NCBI GenBank assembly: GCA_050084515.1
Contig: CM114271.1
Span: forward strand, 68,324,001-68,388,000
DNA length: 64,000 bases
Direction: 5' to 3'
Source of the DNA: Blasia pusilla
Taxonomy: Eukaryota > Marchantiophyta > Marchantiopsida > Blasiales
Shown here: positions 34,842 through 46,414 of the stretch, piece after piece
Layout of the letters: each line of letters opens with the position of its first letter
How positions within the stretch are numbered: position 1 is the stretch's first letter
Translations under genes and position numbers: made by a program
The notes under the pieces: generated by a model
What the model was told of the DNA's origin: nothing
What the model saw: the letters and a program-made list of their open reading frames with translations, nothing else
The model's database searches: none

Positions 34842-36737
34842 GATGTCACTGCCCGCAAGTTGCTAGTCAATAGAGATGTATCCTTCAATGAAGCAAGTTC
34901 ATTCAAGGAGGGGGAGAAAGCACATACTCCTACTGCTGATGCAACTGACCTCACCCCTGAGACAATTGTGGACCGAATTGTGTGGGAGATTGATGATATT
35001 CCTATTGATGAGATACATGGAGGAGAGGAGAATTTGGAGCATGATACTAGTTTGCCACACATCGATCCAGTATAGAGTGATCAACCAGAATCTTCAACAT
35101 GCCGGAAGTTGCGCACAACAATTCAACGGGTTGCTTCTGAGAGGTATGGTAGTTGGTTCAATTCAGATCAAGTAATTGAGGCCATTGAAGCCGATGTTGA
35201 TGATCCAGGAGATGCACTGATTACGGAAGATGGAGATCCATCTTCATTCTCCAAAGCTCAAGCTTCTAGTGAGAAGTAGGAGTGGAATGCAACAATGCAG
35301 AAGGAGATGACATCACTTCATACAAACCAGACTTGGGAACTTCAAGAGTTGCCCCAAGGCAAACGAGTAATTGATTATAAGTGGATCTTCAAGAAGAAGG
35401 ATGGACCTACAGATACAGATGCAAAAATCTTCAACGCTAGGTTGGTAGCCAAGGGGTTCACACAACGCAAAGGGGTGGACTACAATGAAGTGTTTGCACC
35501 AATAGCAAAGTATTCTACCATACGCTTGCTATGTGTACTTGTGATATTACTTGATCTAGTATTTGATCAAATGGATGTTGTCACAGCCTTTTTGTATGGC
35601 CACCTTGATGAAGAGATCTTCATGAGACAACCGCAAGGTTTTATCATGAAGGGGAAGGAACGCAATGTGTGTAGATTGAAGAAATCATTGTATGGTTTGA
35701 AACAGAATCCTAGGCAGTGGAACAAACACTTCAATGATTTCATGCATTCACATGGATTTATACGAAGTGAGTATGATCCATGTGTTTACTTGAAAAGGGT
35801 ACCTAGTGCAACGTTTGGGTTCATTATTCTTGTCCTGTATGTTGATGACATGCTCATTGCAAAGAGAGAGTGCTTGCCAAGTTCAATATGGCAAACGCTA
35901 AACCTGTGAGTACTCCGTTGGCTGCACATTTCAATTTATCAGCAGCGTATTATCCAACCAATGCAATTGAAAAAGGCTTAATGTCTTCTATTCCCTATGA
36001 GAGTGCAATTGGGAGCCTCATGTATTTGATGGTCTGCACACGACCTGATATCGCATATACAAGTGAGAAGATACATGTCAAATCCAGGCAAGATGCATTG
36101 AGAAGTTGTGAAGTGGATACTACGGTACTTGAGAGGTACCACTAGTCATGGCTTATTGTTTGATGCTAAAATAGTTGAGGCCAAGACACTTATGGGATTC
36201 ATGGATGTTGACTATGGAGGTGATCTGGACAAGAGGAGATCAACAACTGGGTATGTATTTACTCTTACAGGTGGATGCATTAGTTGGAGGTCTACTCTTC
36301 AAAGGTGCATCTCATTATCATCCACAGAAGCTGAATATGTTGTTGCAGCAGAAGCTACAAAGGAATCAATTTGGTTGACAAAGTTGATCACTGAAATGGG
36401 ATTGCCGCTGCACGATGCAATTATCCGTTGTGACAACCAAAGTGTGCTTCATCTTGCTGCAAATCATGTTATGAATAGCAGGATGAAGCACATTGACATC
36501 AGATACCACTTTATCAGGCAGGATGTGTCTGACAATGCGCTTAAGCTCGTTAAGATCAATGGTGAGCTTAACCCGGCTGATGACTTTACCAAAGTGATTC
36601 CTAGTGACCGTTTTTCAAGATATCGTGCAACGTTATTAGATATTGCACATATGAGTTTGTTACCCAATCATTGTCTATGTAATTATCTCTGGAAATTTGT
36701 CAGCTACGGCTTGGTTTTAGCTAACTCTTGTATATAG
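34842..36737 (+). pseudogene. Copia reverse transcriptase/RNase H with internal deletion
   Basis: A linker (34860-35280) leads to RT from 35295: MQKEMTSLHTNQTWELQELP, YKWIFKKKDG, LVAKGFTQRKGVDYNEVFAP, QMDVVTAFLYGHLDEEIFM, SLYGLKQNPRQWNKHFNDF and VLYVDDMLIAK (box near 35840). Directly after the YVDD box about 200 bp are missing relative to 31985-32145, and the frame changes. RNase H (LMGFMDVDYGGDLDKRRSTT, SSTEAEYVVAAEATKESIWL, KHIDIRYHFIRQDVSDNALK) runs to 36737. It ends at a polypurine tract before the LTR at 36883. Confidence 0.85.
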
Positions 36738-36882
36738 GGGGGAAAACTATGGTTACTTAATAGTTTTGTCTTCGCATGAGAAGTAACACTATGCTAGTAG
36801 TTTTCACTGTCTAGAACTTCCCGCGAAGTTACATATAGGAGAAGTGGTTGGTCTTCCTCAAGACACAAGTTAAGGGGGAGTT

Positions 36883-37573
36883 TGTAAGTTTAACTGTGGT
36901 CTTGAGTAATCTGTAAGAAAACAGAAAGTAACAAAATCACTGAAATCTTTACAAAACTTAGAGATACAAAGTGGCCTAGTCCGTCCGTGCGCTCACAGAA
37001 GAGCTTCGATGGAACCTGAACTGGGAGATAACTCGACATACGAGAATGCGCTACTGCTGCGGCTCCCGACTATTTGACTACTCGGGAAAACTAAGGTTTT
37101 TACCTATTTTTCTTAGTTTCTATTAATAGAAAAATATTGCATCAGGGTGCCCCGCACCCTGATGCAATATAGGGTTAGATAAACCTAGTAACGCTACTCC
37201 TAAAACCACCTACGTCATATTACTATGACTCCTTCGACCTCTAAGTCGGAATCATCAATCTAGGCTTCTCCTCATACAAGGGGGCCGATCAGATTAATGG
37301 TGCTTAGAGAAGTGGATGTTGAGAATTCAACATAATCGCAGTTAACCTAACCCTAGTTAAGCTAAGGCTTGGTTAGGGTTAGGGGTACTTAGCTCTTACC
37401 AGCACACCTGAGAGAAAGAGAGAGCTTGGCTATGGAGACTTGATGTGGATTGAGTGCCTTGAGTAAAGCTTGTTTTCTTGCTCGTGGACGTAGTCGATGT
37501 GAAGATGAACCACGTACGTTGGTGTCGTGTCGTGCACATGGATGTGATGATGAGGAACGAACGATCCCTAACA
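36883..37573 (+). mobile_element. Copia 3' LTR split by a nested solo LTR
   Basis: Starts TGTAAGTTTAACTGTGG after AAGGGGGAGTT and is interrupted at 36911. It resumes at 37338 and ends near CCCTAACA at 37573. Removing the insert and one TAATC copy restores a continuous LTR of about 265 bp. Confidence 0.6.
36912..37332 (-). mobile_element. Solo LTR of the 45902-50881 copia family, inserted in another LTR
   Basis: A 421-bp segment, reverse complement of the LTRs at 45902-46342 and 50444-50881, with TGT..ACA ends and perfect 5-bp flanks TAATC (36907-36911 and 37333-37337). No internal sequence remains, so it is a product of LTR-LTR recombination. It includes an internal palindrome at about 37138-37173 (ATTGCATCAGGGTGC, CCC, then the reverse complement). 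Confidence 0.93.
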
Positions 37574-38103
37574 AAAGTGACAAATTCTTGATCCATTGGA
37601 AATTGCTAACACCTTATTCTCATTCTCATACGTTTCCCTCGCAATTGCCACCAAATATCGGAATGCTTGGCAAATGCTCGGTTCTTAATAGACGTCAACA
37701 TATTCTTTTAGTGCCCCGTGAATTCATCCCATTCAGAGTTAAAACCTCAGCAAAGTACCAGTACAAGAGTGTCGATAGAAACGAGGGGGGGAATCTTTCA
37801 ATCGTTCTCACCCACAATTGGAGCACAAAATGAAGCATTATTTCACAATCCTAACCAAAAAAATTGGATTGGTGCAAATTTTGCATTGGGAAGAGCACCA
37901 AGGAGTGCAATTGAATGGCAAAGAAAATGGCTAAGACGGTTAGAGTGGCTATAAAAAACTAAGGACTAATTAAATTTAAATAAATTTTGGATTTGGGTGG
38001 TTAAAGTGATTATAATATTTGTATGTTATTTTTATTCAATTTTAAAAATATTATAAAATTTACCATGAGGTTTAGGATCGTAAAAAAATGCCTAGTAAAA
38101 ATT

Positions 38104-38316
38104 CAGAAAATGACGAAACAGCATCCCCATTTTCTACCCGGCCCTGCCGCAATAAGATTGTTACATTTTCATTTTTTCTAACTGTTCAAACTAGTGTTTA
38201 TGACAACCCAGAAAATGACGAAACAGCATCCCCATTTTCTACCCGGCCCTACCGCAATAAGATTGTTTACATTTTCATTTTTTCTAACTGTTTAAACTAG
38301 TGTTTATGACAACCCA
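38104..38316. repeat. Two-copy tandem duplication, 105-bp unit
   Basis: The unit starting CAGAAAATGACGAAACAGC at 38104 is repeated at 38209 with only a few changes (CTGCCG/CTACCG, an extra T, GTTCAA/GTTTAA). It is non-coding and recent. Confidence 0.9.
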
Positions 38317-39463
38317 TGAAGAGGTGGTGCAACATGGGAGAGATAGTGTAACATGGGGCCAGAGAATTTAAAGTTCTTTTGTCATGGGGCCCATAATAAA
38401 TACTTTCATTATATTTTTATTTGCTAAGTTTATGATTATTATTGTCATTAACTAATGCTATTTTGATTGAGTTTAATGTCATTATGGTAAGTGAAAATTT
38501 ATAACTTATGATGTGTACAACTTTTCAAAACTTGCCTACTTTACTTTTCTTGGTCATTATATGAAATGTACCCTTAATTTACTCAGCCCAGTCATCTTAT
38601 CAAATATTATACAAGACACCCATGGCAAGACAATAACTCGGGCAGAGCAAACCTACCCAAAAGGGACACATGGCTTCACAATTTATTTAGTAGTAAAGCT
38701 AGGGCAATCCGACTAATAATGAAAACCAATGGAAGGATTACACAAAAATAAATGCCACAAAAGGGAAATGTGATAACAGTACATTTGAGTTTGGAAATCT
38801 TTACGAACATTGGCGAGATTTGGAAACAAGAATCTATAAAGAAAGTCCCTGCGAGTCTCGACAATCCAAGCTGATCATCTTTGCAATTCTCGGAATCTAT
38901 GACATTCTATTTCCATTGTGACATTCCCTCTGGTGCCAGTTTCTCCTCTTAAAGTGGCACCAGTAGTTGTCAAGTACAATAAGACACCCTAACTTAATTA
39001 CGAGACCATTGTACCTTCAGGTACCGAAATATCACGACCACTTTACAACAAATAGGGATAACGACTTGTGATCAATGGAGTAACTCATTTATAGCATAGT
39101 GATATCCGGTCTAAATTGAAGGCTTCAAATATGCATGAGATACTATGTGTATTTCCTACATGGATTCAAGCCAAAGAAACGTGCTTGACAGAGGAATTAA
39201 ATTGCAAGCGTGCACTTCGTCGAAAAATTGCACAAAAAATAAATCACCCTCACCAACGAGATCAATGGCTGATTTCCCTATCGAAACAATTGATTCTATA
39301 TTCGTGACTGACCCTACAGATTCTACTTTCTTCCTTGGTATCTGTTGCGCAACTGTGAGAGGCGAACAAGATCTTGACATGCAGACCTTACTGTTCGACA
39401 GAAGTAAACCCCGTCGTTTACTTTATCGATCAATCAATTCCAGATTTTGAAATTGAGTTTTAA

Positions 39464-39575
39464 TCATCGGTCTGTTTGCTTGCGCTTCTTCTTAGCTTTT
39501 CGAAGTCGTTCTTCTCTTTCCTCTGCCTCAATCATTGCCAACTCCCTTTCATCTTCCAACCTCGCTTCTCTAGCA
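39464..39575 (-). CDS. Possible terminal exon of a host gene
   Basis: On the minus strand a good acceptor (TTGATATTTGACGTTGCAG) is followed from 39575 by an open frame, phase 1: AREARLEDERELAMIEAEER then EERLRKAKKKRKQTDR and TGA at 39464. This is a charged coiled-coil that ends in a basic nuclear-localisation-like tail, unlike the surrounding AT-rich DNA. Upstream exons (above 39600) were not identified. It could be the last exon of a nuclear protein or of a pseudogene. Confidence 0.35.
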
Positions 39576-40379
39576 CTGCAACGTCAAATATCAACATCAG
39601 ATAATGGAAACCAAACACTTTCAAATCAAACAGACTAGAATTCTCCACTAGCCAGGTCTCTTTCTCCTTGGAAAGGATATTAGAGGCAAAGGTGTATTTC
39701 ATGAACAGGAGGACCAGGAGACGAGTAGCAAGCCATATTTTTCTGTAACATGAAGGCCAGCTACACAATATGGAAATGGTCGATCCACTAGAGAATGACA
39801 CCAGCCTTCGAATCATAACGTAACCCGCCGACTGTCTTTGCTTTGACATTAATGACATGAGAAGGAATGATCGAGCTTAATTTTGCTTTTTGGCATGCTA
39901 GACAGCCTTGTCGTCTGCGGTGTATCTTGAGATGATGCCACAACGGTGATGATGTCCAACGCCAAAGGATGGACTACAGTACTTACTGTTCAGACGGAGG
40001 TTTTTGTCAACCCCAACTGCGCGTTGGTTGGTTCGTTCCTCGGTAGTGTGACTGTGTGTTCTTCCTCTACTTCTGGATTACACTTTTCTTTCAGCATGGT
40101 TGCGGAGTACGTGGAGTGATTCTATTTTTCCATCTATGAGCAGCGTGGTTGGTTCATAGGGTATCTATAAACAACTGGGCGTAGAGCCACATCCGACACT
40201 CGAATGAAGTTTCAATCGGGAAACATAGTTACCATCACTTCTTCCCAACATGAAACCTTGAATGCAAAACAACCAATGAAATGATCACACAATTGTCCAC
40301 CCAGATTCAACACAACGAATGCTCTCACCACTGCCCAGGCAATTCAACCGAACGTTGAACACAAAGCTCTGATATCACT

Positions 40380-40686
40380 TGTAGGGAACTGTCGGCACGG
40401 ACTAGGCAGCAAAGCAGAACATGAAAGCACTCGATCTCACACTACACCACAAGACATCACGATAGAGAAACTCCTGAAGGATCCATAGCTCATGAGAAAG
40501 TACATGTGAAGAATGAGGGAGAGAATGCTCTCCCTCCAACCTATACCCCCCAGGGAGGCTCACATGAGTGGACCTAATCTAAGCAGATCTTATCCTAATG
40601 TAATCCAAGGTTAACTAACCCTAGTAAGGCCAAACTAACCAAATCCCGGAACTCAAATCAATTCCTAGCAAGCTATGGCGCCAACA
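40380..40686 (-). mobile_element. Copia-type LTR with primer-binding site
   Basis: TGTAGGGAACTGTCGGC at 40380 to GGCGCCAACA at 40686 gives TG..CA ends. Two bases below it, GCTCTGATATCA (40366-40377) is the reverse complement of an initiator-Met tRNA-type primer site (TGATATCAGAGC). The LTR is therefore the 5' LTR of a minus-oriented element whose body below 40366 has been lost or decayed. Confidence 0.6.
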
Positions 40687-42260
40687 AAACAATTTACCAA
40701 TGAAACATATATTGTTTAGAATTCTCAAAACCATTTTGGGAACTACACATTCAAGTCCAACATTCTGCTCAGTATTGAAGAGCTCAATCTATCTACACTT
40801 CCTTGAATATCTAGCAATGATTTCCAAATTCTCCTTGGCTCAACTCTTCATAAACCTTTCAATACGTGCAACAGTTTTTTTCAAGGAGCTTTACAAATCA
40901 CATTGTTAGATTTCTTGAATTGTTTAGCCCTTCCTTGAAAGTCTCAGTCTGTTGTTAATTAGCAAAAATACATTCTTAAGTTTTCTCTCGTCTCTCAGTG
41001 AGGCCTTTGTGCTTAAACCATTTTAGGGTTTTAAACCCTAAACCCTTTTTATGAGCCTAAACCACAAGATATTTATCTGATCCAACCATTGTCGAAACAT
41101 GGCCAGGCATGCATGGGCATAATAATGCAACAGTGTGATAGGTCGCCCAATCAGCTGCTCACGTGTTCGAGGAAGGATCAACTCTCAACAATCGCCACCC
41201 CAAAACCTCAAACCTCCACAATAATGGGTGCCTCAGCTCTCAGCCCTGTACTCTGAAATCTCAAAACCCATACCTGTCTAACCCTGCACCCTGCACCACG
41301 ACTGCCTCAACTCTCAACCTTGGACCGTCAACCCTTTAAACCATATTTTTTGGGTGTTTCAGTTCAAGTTTCTGGGCGTTTGTATGTATAAGCAAGCAGA
41401 ATATGTACAGAGACCCGAAATTGTTCCCCAACTGAGATGCAACCCAATATTTCTACCGAACATTGCGAATTCCAATCCCAAATTTTTACACATGCTCTGT
41501 GACGTGAGATGTTATTTTATCAGTGAGAATTGTACGACCAAGGAGCTACTTAGGGTTAAACCCCATCACCGTGGATTAATATCCGTACGTGAGCGGTTGA
41601 GGACGAATAAAATACAGAACACCAAACACCAAACACCGGAACTTGTATAGTAAAAACACCGTAACTTGTATAGAACTTGTATAGTAAACTGCTTTGACAT
41701 TGTTGAACTATTCCACAGTTCTAGAGCAGTTGTTGGCGTACTCCTACTGTGTGATCTACTGCGAAGAGGGCCAATTTCCTTGGCCCCGTCCAGCTTAGAA
41801 TCTGCCAGGGGACATTATTCAGCCCAGGATGAACGCGCACGCGCTTCCGACAGAAGAGCCATGAGGGGTTATAGTCTGCACGCATATCTTTGGGTTAGGG
41901 AAGTAAGAGTAGTTGCATGAAATTTAGACATAGGACGTTTTCCTTCCTACTCTAAGACGCTATTGATGAGCTACATACAGTTCCTTGTGCTAGAGGCGCT
42001 TTATTTTAATATAATACTTAATCTACACTCGTAGTAAGGAGTATCTGATGCTCTCTAGTCACATCCCCAAGTGTTCGTGCGGCACTCAAAAGGAGGTGTC
42101 TGGTTCCCGACAGTAGGTTCATATATCCGTCGCATCCTCCTCCCTCTCACTCCCACTAGTTTCTTGTCCGTGCTTCCTTCAATAAGGTCTTGTTTGTCAG
42201 GCGAGGAGGATAGGTGCTCGTATATGATAAGGGCTAAGAATCATAATTCTCCAAGGCAGC
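40687..42260. other. Interval without a convincing gene
   Basis: Only short, unsupported open frames. 41010-41120 and 41230-41340 are rich in AACCCTAAACC-type and CAACTCTCAACC-type words, low-complexity telomere-like and degenerate repeats. No domain was recognised. Confidence 0.35.
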
Positions 42261-42686
42261 CTAAGTGTGGTAAATCCCCCAATCAACAGATTCATTCCCT
42301 CCAAGTCCGTTCTGGCAGCTCATCGTCCCTTTGGACCCGACAAGGCCATTATAAGTAAACATTTGGATAGAGCTGTTGATGAGGTCGATGATGTCCTGAT
42401 TCCCAACATTTGCATCAAGTCCCGAAGTAACTGTGACGCCGAGTGCACAGGTGCCGAATGTAACCATGGTTCTTTGGGTGCCTGCAGCAGTTGTCCACGT
42501 ACCACCACCACCAATGTTTGTCGCAATCTGCTGGCAGTCGGTGACTTGTGGTGATCCGCCGCTCGACTGATTTATGAAAGTAGAGCCTCCACAGTCGTTG
42601 ATAGAGGCACCTTGCACAATAGCAAGCAAGGCTACCAACATGATGACACAGTTTCCTGGGATAACAAATTGTATCTTGACCTGCAA
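42261..42686 (-). CDS. Small secreted Hce2/Ecp2-like protein
   Basis: A 141-codon uninterrupted minus-strand frame with TAG at 42261. If the second Met (residue 16) is used, the product starts MLVALLAIVQGA, a signal-peptide-like core. TTTTTGCAG just before the first ATG's region could be an intron acceptor, which favours that start. The mature part opens INDCGGSTFINQSSGGSP and contains CQQIATNIGGGGTWT, FGTCALGV, and GNQDIIDLINSSIQMF then GLVGSKGTMSCQ. Four cysteines (residues 32, 51, 80, 114) have the spacing of the Hce2 domain first known from fungal Ecp2 effectors. The domain is typical of secreted fungal proteins; in a plant genome it suggests ancient transfer or a plant homologue. No stop or frameshift is present, unlike nearly everything around it. 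Confidence 0.7.
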   Translation of the reverse strand: MQVKIQFVIPGNCVIMLVALLAIVQGASINDCGGSTFINQSSGGSPQVTDCQQIATNIGGGGTWTTAAGTQRTMVTFGTCALGVTVTSGLDANVGNQDIIDLINSSIQMFTYNGLVGSKGTMSCQNGLGGNESVDWGIYHT

Positions 42687-42704
42687 AAATCAGTGTTGGA
42701 GCCG

Positions 42705-45257
42705 TTATATAGCTGATGATTATACTAACTGAAGAGAGAGTTCTCGATTTTAAGTTGGCAAGATAAAAAATGTAAATGAGTTTTGGAATTGACGGTGCAA
42801 CCACTAGCCTTTGTCAATAAGTGTAAGACAAGCCTGGACAAGAGCAAACAACACAATCAGTATTGTGGATCCAATGCAATCTTCTTTTACTTTCACAACT
42901 AAAATCCGAGTAAAATGAAGGCCGATATTGGGGCTTTTCTTCTTGTGGCTAGTTTAGACAAGAAAAGGGAGGAAGAATGCAACATGGACTTCGAGAAGCC
43001 AAGAACCTCTCAAGATCCACAAGAGCCTAGGAAGAAGCATAATAAAGGAAACGAACAATCTGTCACAATGATTTATTGAGAAAGTGCTCAGGCATCTGAA
43101 CATCAATAAGTAAACACATAGCAAAGGTAAACACTCTCACAGCCTCACAATGCGATCAAATTTAGAAAATGCAATCGGACAAAGCAGAACAGAGCAAACT
43201 GCAGAACAAACTATGGTGAGAATTCGAGAGAGCGCTCTCAGCAGAGCACCCTAACGAAGCCACAAGTCATGAGGCAAACCAAAACCGCCAATTCGCACAC
43301 AATTTCGCTCGCTTCCCAAGCAGACCTCCAATCAACGCCCGGAGGAATGTCGCTCGCTGCCCTTCACAAATATTGATCCGCGACGCTTACAAAAAGTGAC
43401 AGATTTCGGTGATGCAATCTACTTCGATACATTAATATGGCAGTTGGCCTCTTAAATACTTGAGGAGTGACTTCTTGGGCTTACTTTCGTCAGCCAGCTG
43501 TTCGTCACTTTAGTGTGTACCTCCGTGGCATTCCTAGCGCACACCCAGAGTCCCAGACTGAAGGCCCATTCACATGATCGACAGCCGACGGCACTTTTGG
43601 AAGCAGCACACATATTCAGGTCAATTGCACAACCACCAGATCGTATTTACAACATTGCTGAATTGACCGGAGAATTCCGACCGAAGTCGTTTGTTGGGAT
43701 TAGACGAGAGTAAACAGTCCCGTACGAGCCGAAGGCGGATGTAGTTCTGCCTGTGGGGGTTTAAAGTTCTTACTGCCTCCAAAAGCACAACCCAATTCAA
43801 GTCCCCTCAAAATGTGTATATTAGTTTGTGTTCTGGCCGGTACGGACTCATTTATAAAGTGTAAATTTAACGAGATGTCTCAAAAGGACCTTTCTGTGTA
43901 TGGTTCATTATGTCGACTACGGTAGTCTGTTGAAGTCAGCCTAAGACTCGAAGTTTGTTGTTGTTATTATTAATTTGCTGGGCAAGTAAAAGATTTTCAT
44001 AACGAGATGGAGCTATCAATCATGCCAAAATACGTAGTGACAAATCAAGGGTTCATTTTAAAAGAAATTATTGTTAAGATATGTTAGCTTAACCTGTGAT
44101 TAGCCCACTAATCAGGCTAACTCACCATGTATATATGTATTGAGCAGGATGGAGAAGAGTCACTTTTGCTATTCACTTTGATTGTCTCCCAACACTTATG
44201 TTGTTTGGAGTTTTTTTAGATCATTATGTAGACTCTAACTTTGGCCTCACAAGACTAGCCTATCTTCATAGACAGCTTTCAACGTTTGATTGACCTGCCA
44301 TTTGTGGTTCTTTGACTCGTTTCCATTCCTTTCTTCCAAACTAGGCTTAGTAGTGGTTGCTAAACAACACAAAGCCTGGTAGTGCCCCTTTCTCATCCAA
44401 ACAAGAACTATGATGGGGGAACAGAAGCTCAGAATTCCTACAAGTTCCGGCCAAAAATGGTGTAAATTTACCCTAAAATCTGCAATTTCATTAGAAATAG
44501 TCATTTTGTACGAAAGTTTGCATTTTGAGGATTGTGCCTCAAGGCCAATTTTCCAAAACACAAAAAACATCATAGAAAAACAAATCAAACCCATAGCAAA
44601 ACAAAGTCAAAACGAATAATCAAGAATTGTTCTAACCCAAGGTTTAGGTTAACATGTAACCTCTAATTAGAGTAGTAAGGTAGTGACCATAACTACCCAT
44701 GGATGTAAGTATGGAGAATATATAAGTCCCAACATACTAATGAAGGGAGTAACCACTTTTGGAGAGTCTTGCTTATGATTCCAATTCCTCCACAACACGT
44801 TATCAACACCTAGCTCCATGAGCAATTTCCTTTATGAGAAAGGCCAGATTTATAGTGAATGTTCATAGATTTTGATTTTGTTTCACCTGCTTGAGTGAAA
44901 TTGGTTTCCCCTTTCGAGTTATGGGCTAGACCTACGTCTTGATTGTAGATTTAGAACAAATTTCCATCCTAACTTTCAATGCGATTACATAGCCACAATG
45001 TGAGAATTTTGGTATAGAATTTGCAAGTCTATTTAGGCCATGTGATGCCTCTTATGATCAATCTTGAAAAGAAAGAGATTACACAAATTGAGTGAAGAAA
45101 TCTTTTTGCAATACAGCTTAACAGTGAAGCCGGAATCCATTTACAATTTCCATTTTTCATATTCAAACTAAGTAAAAATTATGCATGAGTTGTTTGTTAG
45201 TGACTTGAATGTTCAATCCATACCTTGGATATATGTTTTGAGTCGACTCAAAACATT
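42705..45257. other. Interval without a convincing gene
   Basis: 43000-43450 has LTR-like composition on the minus strand. Around 44085 (TGTTAGCTTAACCTGTG) and 44620-44830 (AGGTTAACATGTAACC, ending in CAACACGTTATCAACACC) are LTR- or leader-like stretches of copia type, but no body or mate is visible. The 115-codon frame at 44247-44594 has no recognisable domain. Confidence 0.35.
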
Positions 45258-45901
45258 CTAAGTTGGAATAGTTAAACGTATATCTATAATGTTTTGCTCT
45301 TTCATGCCTGACTTAAAGCAATACATTGCTGAGCTTGCAAATTTCCAGTGTACATTATCATTGGGAAACCCAAGATCCAACTCCCAAGTCTTCGTGGATT
45401 CAAAGAAACGTTGATAGCGCGCACTATCATTTGCATCATGTTTGCCATGTTTAGGCCTCCACCACTGCACTTGGAACATAGGAGCATATTGCTTAGTATT
45501 TACTCCATCATCTTCTGAATTTGGTACACACCCTTCTTTGGTTTGAGAATCCATTGTAGGTACCTCATGGTTTGGGTCTACAACTCTTAAAGTAGAAAAA
45601 TGGAAGTGTCATTTTCCATTTTTCTACTCCCATGAATCCTTGGGGCGGATGAACACAAAGTGACCCTCTTGTATGTCTTGCATGTAGAGGAATCCAATGA
45701 GCAAGCTCTTGTTCTTGTCAAGAACCAACAAAGTGTCTCGCTTGATCCACCATCTCCTCCACGAACTCATTTTGAAGTTCCAACATCTCTGCATTCAGTG
45801 TAGGCTCCATGGATGGCTCTACGGTACTTACATTCACCTTGTCTCTAGTGCCATGGTTTGTCTTGGGCCAAAAGTCAATTGTTAATCTTGTGGACTCTTC
45901 T
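45258..45901 (-). pseudogene. C-terminal part of a DUF7869-like gene (3' of copia insertion)
   Basis: Continues the minus-strand gene at 50882-53472 after removal of the copia element. It reads EEMVDQARHFVGS, then KSLLIGFLYMQDIQEGHFVF, and from 45554 a 98-residue frame with FQVQWWRPKHGKHDAND, SARYQRFFESTKTWELDLGF and VHWKFASSAMYCFKSG. The W-W and R-Y-Q-R-F segments look like the usual tail of this family. At least three stops or shifts occur (near 45610, 45625 and 45700). The join at the target site CTTCT keeps the frame: LTSEHLTLEEE then VHKINN. Confidence 0.5.
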
Positions 45902-46342
45902 TATTGGATTCTCAACATCCACTCCTCTGAGCACCATTGATTTGATCGGCCCCCTTGTATGAGGAGAAGCCTTGATTGATGGTTCCGACTTAGACGTCGA
46001 AGGAGTCATAGTAATATGCGAGGTGGTTTACTGAGTAGCGTTACTAGGTTTATCTAACCTATATTGCATCAGGTGCGGGGCACTGATGCGTCATAAACCG
46101 TCATGGCGCGACCGGAAAATTTTTTCTATTAATAAAACGAAGAAAAATAGGTAAAACCCCGATTTTCCCGAATAGTCAAATAGTCGGGAGCCGCAAATGT
46201 AGCGCGCATTCTCGTATGTCGAGTTATCTCCCGATTCAGTTCCATCGAAGCTCTTTCGTGAGCGCACGGACGGACTAGGCCACTTTGTATCTCTAAGTTT
46301 TGTAAAGATTTCAGTGATTTCGTCACTTTCTGTCTTCTCACA

Positions 46343-46360
46343 TGGTATCAGAGCAGTAGG
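46343..46360 (+). promoter_or_regulatory. tRNA primer-binding site
   Basis: TGGTATCAGAGCAGTAGG directly abuts the 5' LTR end. TGGTATCAGAGC is the standard initiator-Met primer site of plant copia elements. Confidence 0.92.
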
Positions 46361-46414
46361 TTTTCCAGTATTTTGTATTTGGCGATGTAGTGTGTTTGCA
46401 CAAAATCTTGAGAG

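Noticed and set aside
41010-41120. Telomere-like CCCTAAA words
   Set aside because: Only a few interrupted units, with no array.
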